From positions 1 to 5,358 of the forward strand of contig CAOOJO010000223.1 in the NCBI GenBank assembly GCA_948496895.1: DNA of 5,358 bases, given 5' to 3'. Under the pieces are notes generated by a model that worked only from the letters and a program-made list of their open reading frames with translations, searched no databases and was not told the DNA's origin. Below, one piece after another: positions 1 through 4,663 of this stretch. The position numbers and the translations under genes were made by a program. How positions within the stretch are numbered: the first letter of the stretch is position 1; each line of letters starts with the position of its first letter. This stretch comes from an uncultured Acetatifactor sp. Its GTDB lineage: Bacteria; Bacillota; Clostridia; Lachnospirales; Lachnospiraceae.

Positions 1-2
1 TG

Positions 3-2012
3 GTGATGCATGAGCAGGTGCATATCCTCAGAAGGGACCACTGGTGGAAGCCCCTGGGCTTCGTATTGCTGTCCGTGTACTGGTTCCACCCGCTGATGTG
101 GCTGGCCTATATATTGCTGTGCCGGGACATCGAGCTGGCCTGTGACGAGCGGGCGATCAAGGAGCTGGATGACGGGCAGCGGGCGGACTATTCCCAGGCG
201 CTGCTGGACTGCAGCGTCAGCCGCCGGAGCATCGCGGCCTGTCCTTTGGCCTTCGGGGAGACGGGGGTGAAGACGAGGGTGAAGTCGGTGCTCGGCTATC
301 GGAAGCCGGGGTTCTGGATCCTGGCGCTGGCGGTTGCGGCCTGCATTGTGGTGGCAGTGTGCTTCCTTACCGACCCTGCCCGGGATTCGGGTAGCCGGGC
401 CGCCCTTGCCTGGGCCCGGGGATTTTCCGCAACGGAGGTGGTCGCGGCGGATCTGGTAGTCCTTCCCAGGTCTCCCGGGAAAGAGTTCAAGCATCTGTCG
501 CAGAGGGAAATCGTGGCCATGACAGGCCTGTTCAGCCGGTGCGACGGCGAGTACCTGGAAGAGGAGGTGTACGTGGAGGGCAGCAGCACTTTCTTCTATT
601 TCGCCATGAAGGACGGCACTGTCCACGAGATAGGGAATCTGGGGAATACCTATCTGGTCATCGATGGGAAATATTATGAGGCGGATCACGAGTGGCTGGC
701 CTCCTGGAACGATGCTTTCCCGGAGGGGGACGAGGCGCTGCCGGAGGGGTATCTCGAACAGCCCCGGCCGGGTCAGCCTGAGGCTGGGCAGATGGCAGAG
801 GGCCGTCAGGGGGATGACCCCTGGACTGCTTTTGGGGCAGGGATGCCTGAGGATACTCCGCCTTTGAAGTTCAGTCTGCCAGGAAGCTTCACATCCTGGG
901 ACACCACCCTGACCTTGCATCCGGACGGCTCTTTTGAGGGGATTTATTATATGGACAAGGAGTTCAAGGAGAAGTTAAAAACCTATGCCATGCCTCTGGC
1001 TCTGGCACAAACAGATGATGAGACGGTGGTGGCGGAGGAATATCCCAGGGGGACACGCTATTACTGTAAATTCAATGGACAGTTTGACGGAATAACGAAG
1101 ATAAATGAATACTCCTATTCCATGCATCTGGCAGAGCTGAATTACGAGACGGAGGTGGACAGGGAATGGATCGAGGATGGGACTCGCTATATCGGTACGG
1201 AACCAATTGGCCTGAATGGAGAAGGGTTCATGCTCTACCTGCCGGATACACCTATGGCAGAGATGGAGAATTACGGAAGCAAACCGCCGAATTTCTGGTC
1301 GTGGACCATGGGGCTGGTTGAGGAAATGTCCTGCTATGGAATCTACAATCTGGAGACAGGGCATGCATTCTTCACTTCCGAGCCGGGACAATCCCAGGCG
1401 GGACAGGCCCAGACGGGACAGGAAGGGCCTGTGCAGCCGGAGCCAGACCAGGCGGAACCAAGCCAGGAGGAATCGGAGGGCTATCCGGAGGAGGATGCCT
1501 GGCGGGCTTTCGATACAGGGCTGCCGGAGGATACGCTGCCATTGGAATTCATCATGGCCACCGGCGCCAGCTCCATGTACACCAGCCTGACCTTGCATCC
1601 GGACGGCTCTTTCGAGGGTGTCTATTCGAACAATGAGAACATCGCGGCGGAAGAATATCCCCAGGGAACACGGTATTACTGTGAATTCAGCGGAAGATTT
1701 GACGAAATAGCGAAGATGGATGAATATTCCTTTTCCATGCGGCTGGCAGAGCTGAATTGCGGGACGGAACGGGACAAAGTGTGGATTCAGGATGAGGTTC
1801 GCTATATCGGTTCGGAACCTGTTGGCGTGGAGCAGGGGGAGACTTTCCGCTTCTATCTGCTTGGCGTGCCACTGGCAGATTTGGATGAGGCTTTTGTGAG
1901 CTGGTGTCCGGATGCGTATCAGTGGAGGGAAAGATCCATTGACAGGCTGTCTTCCTACGGAATCTATAACGTGGAGGGCGGGTACGGTTTCTCTACCGCT
2001 TGGCTGGATTAA
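3..2012 (+). CDS. M56 family (BlaR1/MecR1-like) membrane metalloprotease with duplicated C-terminal domain, 5' partial
   Basis: Sensor-type zinc metallopeptidase of the M56 family. Such proteins sit in the membrane and, on a signal outside the cell, cleave a BlaI/MecI-type repressor inside it. Residues are counted from the first full codon at base 3; the frame is open to the window edge, so the true start and upstream membrane helices are missing. Visible parts: zinc motif HEQVH at 3-7; a hydrophobic segment at about 18-40; the family motif DIELACDE at 42-49, whose acidic residue probably supplies the third zinc ligand; a last membrane helix at about 104-122; then a long, presumably extracytoplasmic region. 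That region has a middle domain (about 130-240), a GQ-rich linker, domain copy 1 (271-459), a second linker, and domain copy 2 (497-669). I see no penicillin-binding sensor domain (no SxxK/KTG set), so a beta-lactam role is not supported. The expected BlaI-like partner would lie upstream, outside the window. No terminator hairpin is obvious in the 55 bases before the next gene. The family call is firm; the signal is unknown. Confidence 0.88.
   Translation: MMHEQVHILRRDHWWKPLGFVLLSVYWFHPLMWLAYILLCRDIELACDERAIKELDDGQRADYSQALLDCSVSRRSIAACPLAFGETGVKTRVKSVLGYRKPGFWILALAVAACIVVAVCFLTDPARDSGSRAALAWARGFSATEVVAADLVVLPRSPGKEFKHLSQREIVAMTGLFSRCDGEYLEEEVYVEGSSTFFYFAMKDGTVHEIGNLGNTYLVIDGKYYEADHEWLASWNDAFPEGDEALPEGYLEQPRPGQPEAGQMAEGRQGDDPWTAFGAGMPEDTPPLKFSLPGSFTSWDTTLTLHPDGSFEGIYYMDKEFKEKLKTYAMPLALAQTDDETVVAEEYPRGTRYYCKFNGQFDGITKINEYSYSMHLAELNYETEVDREWIEDGTRYIGTEPIGLNGEGFMLYLPDTPMAEMENYGSKPPNFWSWTMGLVEEMSCYGIYNLETGHAFFTSEPGQSQAGQAQTGQEGPVQPEPDQAEPSQEESEGYPEEDAWRAFDTGLPEDTLPLEFIMATGASSMYTSLTLHPDGSFEGVYSNNENIAAEEYPQGTRYYCEFSGRFDEIAKMDEYSFSMRLAELNCGTERDKVWIQDEVRYIGSEPVGVEQGETFRFYLLGVPLADLDEAFVSWCPDAYQWRERSIDRLSSYGIYNVEGGYGFSTAWLD
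768..1379 (+). repeat. Tandem duplicated coding unit, copy 1 (linker plus domain) in the M56 gene
   Basis: Copy 1 of an internal duplication. It starts with a linker of GQ pentads (PGQPE, AGQMA; residues 256-270) and continues into a domain with the marks W274, PEDT (282-285), LTLHPDGSFEG (303-313), GTRYYC (350-355), EYSYSM (369-374), LAELN (376-380), RYIG (395-398) and YGIYN (445-449). Every mark recurs in order in copy 2. The stretch at 909-934 is identical over 26 bases to 1587-1612. Copy 1 has about 21 residues (around 317-343) that are absent from copy 2. Confidence 0.85.
1383..2009 (+). repeat. Tandem duplicated coding unit, copy 2 (linker plus domain) in the M56 gene
   Basis: Copy 2 of the duplication, running to the stop codon. 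It has a longer GQ-, E- and P-rich linker (461-496) and a domain with W500, PEDT (508-511), LTLHPDGSFEG (529-539), GTRYYC (555-560), EYSFSM (574-579), LAELN (581-585), RYIG (600-603) and YGIYN (652-656). The offset to copy 1 is 205 codons at the linker, 226 codons from the linker end through LTLHPDGSFEG, and 205 again after the gap. So a longer linker in copy 2 is balanced by a shorter domain. Confidence 0.85.
1384..1428 (+). repeat. 15-base coding minisatellite (xGQxx pentapeptides) in the linker
   Basis: The heptamer CGGGACA occurs at 1384-1390, 1399-1405 and 1414-1420, exactly 15 bases apart. In frame it encodes the pentads PGQSQ, AGQAQ and TGQEG. The period is a multiple of three, so gain or loss of units would change linker length without breaking the reading frame. 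The linker of copy 1 shows the same pentad pattern at protein level (PGQPE, AGQMA, then a degenerate EGRQG). Confidence 0.75.
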
Positions 2013-2014
2013 GG

Positions 2015-2043
2015 TTGCGCCGGGAAAGGCTTGGGTGTATAAT
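2015..2043 (+). promoter_or_regulatory. Candidate promoter of the SGNH hydrolase gene
   Basis: A perfect TATAAT at 2038-2043 sits 17 bases after TTGCGC at 2015-2020, which matches only the first half of the TTGACA consensus. Transcription would start near 2050, giving a leader of about 18 bases that just includes the ribosome binding site. The -35 begins three bases after the M56 stop codon. The perfect -10 and exact spacing support it; the weak -35 keeps the call tentative. Confidence 0.55.
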
Positions 2044-2052
2044 GGGGCAATC

Positions 2053-2058
2053 AGGAGG
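2053..2058 (+). promoter_or_regulatory. Ribosome binding site AGGAGG of the SGNH hydrolase
   Basis: A perfect AGGAGG lies nine bases before the ATG at 2068 and fixes that start codon. A second GGAG (2061-2064) is too close to the ATG to be the main site. Confidence 0.8.
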
Positions 2059-2067
2059 TAGGAGCGT

Positions 2068-2796
2068 ATGAGGATTGCAGAGAGAATCAGGGAAAATGTG
2101 GGCAGACCGGGCCAGAACAGGCCGGTGACCATAGGCTTTCTGGGGGACAGCGTGACCCAGGGATGCTTTGAGCTGTACAGCACAGGGGAGGATTCCATCG
2201 AGACGGAGTTCCGCAGCTTCCAGGCGTACCACAGCAAGCTGAAGCGCATGCTGGAGGAGGTGTTCCCCTCAGTCCCCATCAATATCGTCAACGCGGGAAT
2301 CAGCGGAGACAACGCGCCCAATGGCAGGACGCGGCTCCAGCGGGACATCCTAAGCTATCAGCCGGATTTGGTGGTGGTCTGCTTCGGACTCAATGATGCG
2401 GGCAGGGGGATGGAGGGGCTTTCGGATTATGCCCAGGCCCTGGAGGGCATCTTCCGGGAGCTCCAGGCGGCCGGGACGGAAGTGATATTCATGACGCCCA
2501 ACATGATGGGCACAAGGGCCGTGGCCGAGGAAAAGGATCCCTTTATCCACTCCCTGCTGGAGGGCATGACGAAGCTCCAGACAGATGGAATCATGGATGC
2601 CTATATGGACAGGGCCAGGGAAGTGTGCGAGGCGAATGGGGTTCCTGTCTGCGACTGCTACCGGAAATGGAAGAGGCTGGAGGAGAGCGGCGCGGACGTC
2701 ACCAGGCTCCTGGCCAACCGGGTGAACCATCCCACGGAGAACATGCACTGGCTTTTCGCGGCCTCGCTGTTCGAGATGATGCTGTTCGATTTCTAG
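2068..2796 (+). CDS. SGNH/GDSL hydrolase family protein (putative esterase/deacetylase)
   Basis: A 242-residue hydrolase of the SGNH/GDSL superfamily, which removes acyl or acetyl groups from esters such as decorated carbohydrates or lipids; the substrate cannot be told here. Block I is GDSV at 26-29 with nucleophile Ser28; block II glycine is G77 in NAGISGDN; block III is GLND at 107-110 with Asn109; the catalytic histidine is most likely His221 in NHP (220-222). The usual Asp three residues before that histidine is Arg218, so the third triad member must come from elsewhere or be dispensable, as known for some SGNH enzymes. There is no signal peptide or membrane helix, so it should be cytoplasmic. 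The length is typical for a single-domain member. The gene has its own candidate promoter and a strong terminator 26 bases after the stop, which points to a single-gene transcript. The family call is firm; the specific substrate is open. Confidence 0.88.
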   Translation: MRIAERIRENVGRPGQNRPVTIGFLGDSVTQGCFELYSTGEDSIETEFRSFQAYHSKLKRMLEEVFPSVPINIVNAGISGDNAPNGRTRLQRDILSYQPDLVVVCFGLNDAGRGMEGLSDYAQALEGIFRELQAAGTEVIFMTPNMMGTRAVAEEKDPFIHSLLEGMTKLQTDGIMDAYMDRAREVCEANGVPVCDCYRKWKRLEESGADVTRLLANRVNHPTENMHWLFAASLFEMMLFDF

Positions 2797-2822
2797 GATT
2801 TTGGCAGGCTTCGTGTTCTAGG

Positions 2823-2866
2823 CCCGCCGGAGGCAGACTACAGGATGCCTTTGGCGGGTTATTTTT
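2823..2866 (+). terminator. Rho-independent terminator after the SGNH hydrolase gene
   Basis: The arms 2823-2835 and 2846-2858 pair over 13 bases with no mismatch, counting two G-U wobbles, around a 10-base loop (2836-2845). TTATTTTT (2859-2866) follows directly. The stem is GC-rich (CCCGCC/GGCGGG at the base). It ends the SGNH transcript and separates it from the Rpn-like fragment downstream. Confidence 0.92.
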
Positions 2867-2927
2867 CAGCAGGAATCCCGCCGATGCCGAAATTAATATT
2901 TGACATACTGTAGTGCCCTTTCGGGCA

Positions 2928-2933
2928 GAGGTG
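2928..2933 (+). promoter_or_regulatory. Ribosome binding site GAGGTG before the short Rpn-like ORF
   Basis: GAGGTG lies six bases before the ATG at 2940 and favours that start over the GTG at 2913, which has no purine-rich site at proper distance. In a full-length Rpn gene this stretch would be internal coding sequence, so the site may be an ancestral internal start. Confidence 0.5.
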
Positions 2934-2939
2934 ACGAAA

Positions 2940-3218
2940 ATGCTGCTGACTGAGTACAATGAGAAGAAATACATGAAGATGTTCCGGAAAGAGGCCCGGG
3001 AGGAAGGGCTGCGGGAAGGTCGGGAAGCGGGCCTGGAACAAGGTCGGGAAGAAGGCCGGAACCATCTGATCAACACCATGCTCCAAAACGGAGCGTCCTC
3101 TGAGCATCTCTCGGAGATAACAGGCCTGTCGCTTTCGGAGATAAGCGTTATATCACAGAATAGAAAGAGCCGGTCCAATTTGCTCCAAGAGAAAAGGGGT
3201 AAAAGGAAGAGGCGCTAG
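2940..3218 (+). CDS. C-terminal fragment of an Rpn-family nuclease / putative transposase (remnant or RpnS-like small protein)
   Basis: A 92-residue ORF matching only the C-terminal end of Rpn-family proteins (PD-(D/E)XK nuclease fold, often annotated 'putative transposase'). Visible parts: MLLTEYNEKKYMKMF (1-15), typical of the point where the nuclease domain ends; a charged helix with Gly at 23, 27, 31, 35 and 39, every fourth position, as in the E-x-G repeats of this family; a helix-turn-helix-like end (LSEITGLSLSEI, 57-68); and a basic tail (73-92, about nine Lys/Arg). The nuclease domain with its catalytic Asp and Glu/Gln-x-Lys residues is absent. The same frame is open back to 2904 and family-like residues (RAEVTK) precede the ATG, then a stop at 2901 blocks it, so the gene looks cut at its 5' end. 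A ribosome binding site at 2928-2933 could still allow translation. An alternative GTG start at 2913 gives 101 residues. No convincing promoter or terminator is seen. It may be a dead remnant; the family assignment rests on the repeat and tail pattern. Confidence 0.6.
   Translation: MLLTEYNEKKYMKMFRKEAREEGLREGREAGLEQGREEGRNHLINTMLQNGASSEHLSEITGLSLSEISVISQNRKSRSNLLQEKRGKRKRR
3016..3051 (+). repeat. Short direct repeat inside the E-x-G segment of the Rpn-like ORF
   Basis: The 12-mer AAGGTCGGGAAG occurs at 3016-3027 and again at 3040-3051, 24 bases apart, which is two of the four-residue E-x-G units. It is a coding repeat of the kind that expands and shrinks by replication slippage in this family. 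Confidence 0.6.
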
Positions 3219-3303
3219 ATAAAGGCGCTTGCGTGATAATAGGCCTGCCCGTCAGGTGATTGGATTTGCGCTGAACGATTATTCGAAATATTTGCTTATT
3301 GGG
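3219..3303. other. Intergenic stretch between the Rpn-like ORF and the operator
   Basis: No gene or RNA is seen. It holds a small direct repeat AGGCGCT (3210-3216 and 3224-3230 with one base of slack), a weak 4-bp inverted repeat CCTG/CAGG (3244-3254), and the TTGCTT box (3292-3297) of a possible second promoter. No terminator for the Rpn-like ORF is evident. Confidence 0.4.
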
Positions 3304-3335
3304 ACAAACTATGACATAATGGTGTCATAGTTTGT
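3304..3335. promoter_or_regulatory. Perfect 13-6-13 bp inverted repeat, candidate operator of the yafY-like gene
   Basis: ACAAACTATGACA (3304-3316) and TGTCATAGTTTGT (3323-3335) are exact reverse complements around the spacer TAATGG. The site ends five bases before a -10 box and covers the place where a -35 would lie, so a bound dimer could block transcription. The YafY-like protein encoded next is the natural candidate to bind it, giving autoregulation. It could form an RNA hairpin, but no U-run follows, so a terminator is unlikely. Confidence 0.75.
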
Positions 3336-3336
3336 T

Positions 3337-3345
3337 TGCTATACT
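3337..3345 (+). promoter_or_regulatory. Extended -10 promoter of the yafY-like/ridA-like operon
   Basis: TGCTATACT at 3337-3345 fits the extended -10 pattern TGnTATAAT with one mismatch. The start point would be near 3351, leaving a leader of only about 13 bases that begins at the ribosome binding site (AAGGAG, 3354-3359, five bases before the ATG). No -35 stands out at 3316-3322, as expected for extended -10 promoters. A second possible promoter is TTGCTT (3292-3297) with CATAAT (3315-3320), 17 bases apart, whose -10 would lie inside the palindrome. Confidence 0.6.
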
Positions 3346-3364
3346 GGGGTAGAAAGGAGAACAG

Positions 3365-4279
3365 ATGAAGATTGACCGACTGATCGGCATTGTTGTCTAT
3401 CTATTGAACCATGGCCGGACATCGGCGCAGAGATTGGCAGAGGAATTTGAGGTTTCCTCCAGGACGATTATGCGGGATTTGGAATCGTTGGATCAGGCAG
3501 GCATCCCGATTCAATCTTTTTGCGGTGTGGATGGCGGCTACCAGATTATGGACGGCTTTGTCTTAGACAGACAGGCTGCATCAAGCCGCGAATATGATTG
3601 GATCGTCGCTGCCCTGAAAGGAATGGCGAGCGCATATGCGGGCAAGAGCCTAAAGCAGGCCCTGGAAAAAGTGCAGAGTATAAGCCATACGGGAGATGCC
3701 GCTGTTTCCCTGGATTTAGGCGTCGCAAGCGAAGATGGCAAGATAAAGGGACAATTAATGCTGTTAGAGAAGGCAATCGAAGAGAAATGCGTTGTCCGGT
3801 TTTCCTATACAAATAGCCATGATGAAGTCAAAGAAATCCAGGTGGAACCGGTCTGCCTCCAGTATAAATGGTACAACTGGTATCTGATTGCTTATTATGA
3901 AAAATATCAGGACTATTGCATGTTCAAATTGGTCCGTATGGACAAGCTGCAGGTGACAGATAGGAAATTCATAAAAGCGCATAAGCTCTCGGATATCAAG
4001 TGGAAGGACAGCAGCGATAGGACTGTGCACATCCGGTTATACGGAAAGGCGGCCATAAAAGCAAAATGTCGAGAGTATCTAAATGGACGCATTACAGAGG
4101 AATTTGAGAATGGCGATTTTGAGTTTTCTTTTTCCGCACCGGAGCATGAGGCATTTTGGTATGGAGTGATTCTTTCCTTTGGAAACAAGGCCAGGATCAT
4201 CGAACCGCCGGAAATAAAAGAACGCATTTTAAAGACCTGCAAAGAAATACAGACGGAATATGAGTCAGGAGGACAGTAA
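3365..4279 (+). CDS. YafY-like transcriptional regulator, HTH (DeoR/HTH_11 type) plus WYL domain
   Basis: A 304-residue DNA-binding regulator of the YafY/WYL class. The N-terminal winged helix-turn-helix spans about 1-60, with the recognition region around EFEVSSRTIMRDLESL (27-42) and the wing GVDGGYQI (54-61). The WYL domain spans about 133-200: it carries the name motif W172-Y173-L174 and the conserved arginine in FKLVRMDKL (R191), which in studied WYL proteins helps bind a ligand such as nucleic acid or a small molecule. The remainder (about 220-295) fits the WYL C-terminal extension. The length is typical and it appears intact and cytoplasmic. The start is supported by AAGGAG five bases upstream. 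The perfect palindrome at 3304-3335 suggests it controls its own promoter and the ridA-like gene that starts one base after its stop. Sampled 60-base rows in its second half are 40-47% GC against 62-67% in rows of neighbouring genes, which may mean a different origin. The family is certain; the inducer is unknown. Confidence 0.92.
   Translation: MKIDRLIGIVVYLLNHGRTSAQRLAEEFEVSSRTIMRDLESLDQAGIPIQSFCGVDGGYQIMDGFVLDRQAASSREYDWIVAALKGMASAYAGKSLKQALEKVQSISHTGDAAVSLDLGVASEDGKIKGQLMLLEKAIEEKCVVRFSYTNSHDEVKEIQVEPVCLQYKWYNWYLIAYYEKYQDYCMFKLVRMDKLQVTDRKFIKAHKLSDIKWKDSSDRTVHIRLYGKAAIKAKCREYLNGRITEEFENGDFEFSFSAPEHEAFWYGVILSFGNKARIIEPPEIKERILKTCKEIQTEYESGGQ
4267..4272 (+). promoter_or_regulatory. Ribosome binding site AGGAGG of the ridA-like gene, inside the end of the yafY-like gene
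   Basis: AGGAGG lies eight bases before the ATG at 4281 and overlaps the last codons of the yafY-like gene. It decides the start at 4281 over an in-frame ATG at 4260, which would place this site inside the coding region and overlap the upstream gene by 20 bases. Confidence 0.85.
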
Positions 4280-4280
4280 A

Positions 4281-4655
4281 ATGGGAGAAATCAGAAGATT
4301 TAATGTAAATGAGGAATGGGCACATTCGGGAATCGTTCAGGCAGGGGACTATTGCTTCATCAATTACTGCGTCCGCAATATAGGCGGCACGGTCGAGGAG
4401 CAGATCGAGGGCGCCTTTGATGAAATGGAAGAGCGGCTGGCCTTGGTGGGACTGACCCTGGAAAATGTGGTGCAGATGAATTGCCTGTTCAAGAATATCT
4501 GGGACATCCCGGTCATGGAAAGAGTGGTCAAGAGAAGGTTCCATGGCAAATATCCCGCACGCAAGTCCATTCAGACCGAATTCGCCGACCCGGGGAATCT
4601 GTTCTTCCAGGTGGATGCCATAGCTTATTCAGCAATAGCTGATGGCCGTGGGTGA
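4281..4655 (+). CDS. RidA/YjgF/YER057c/UK114 family protein
   Basis: A 124-residue protein of the RidA superfamily, normally a cytoplasmic trimer; the best-known members hydrolyse reactive enamine/imine intermediates made by PLP enzymes. Recognisable parts: the helix GGTVEEQIEGAFDEMEERL (35-53), GLTLENVVQMNCLFKN (57-72), the PARKS motif (92-96) with the key arginine R94, and the last strand FQVDAIA (109-115). R94 matches Arg105 of E. coli RidA, so imine chemistry remains possible. Other active-site positions differ in my by-eye alignment: Tyr17 would be His15, Asn88 would be His88, and Glu120 would be Gln110. The N-terminal SGQ region of classical RidA reads NYCVRN here. Length is normal (about 125-130). 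It starts one base after the yafY-like stop and its ribosome binding site is inside that gene, so the two are probably coupled and under the same operator. Its stop is eight bases from the stop of the opposing MATE gene. Family certain, substrate unknown. Confidence 0.9.
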   Translation: MGEIRRFNVNEEWAHSGIVQAGDYCFINYCVRNIGGTVEEQIEGAFDEMEERLALVGLTLENVVQMNCLFKNIWDIPVMERVVKRRFHGKYPARKSIQTEFADPGNLFFQVDAIAYSAIADGRG

Positions 4656-4663
4656 AGACATTT

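Noticed and set aside
975..2348. A 457-codon open frame on the minus strand
   Set aside because: It runs antisense through the M56 and SGNH genes, both supported by family motifs. Its translation has no recognisable domain and looks like the mirror of GC-rich coding sequence, including an echo of the duplication.
2791..2822. Direct repeat TTCTAGG at 2791-2797 and 2816-2822 as a possible target-site duplication
   Set aside because: Only 18 bases lie between the copies and there is no insertion-like content, so chance is more likely.
2900..2905. TTGACA as a -35 box for the Rpn-like ORF
   Set aside because: No -10-like hexamer lies 16-18 bases downstream; the sequence there is GC-rich (CGGGCAG).
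2914..2927. Small inverted repeat TGCCC/GGGCA
   Set aside because: Only five base pairs with a four-base loop and no U-run; it is too weak to call a terminator or operator.
2699..3178. A 159-codon minus-strand open frame across the SGNH end and the Rpn-like ORF
   Set aside because: It crosses a strong plus-strand terminator, and its Ser/Arg/Pro-rich repeats are the antisense reading of the E-x-G repeat.
3304..3335. The palindrome as a terminator for the Rpn-like ORF
   Set aside because: The stem is AT-rich and followed by TTGCTATACT rather than a U-run; its place beside a promoter fits an operator better.
4260..4280. Upstream in-frame ATG at 4260 as the start of the ridA-like gene
   Set aside because: It lacks a ribosome binding site at proper distance, overlaps the upstream gene, and the AGGAGG at 4267-4272 is ideally placed for the ATG at 4281.
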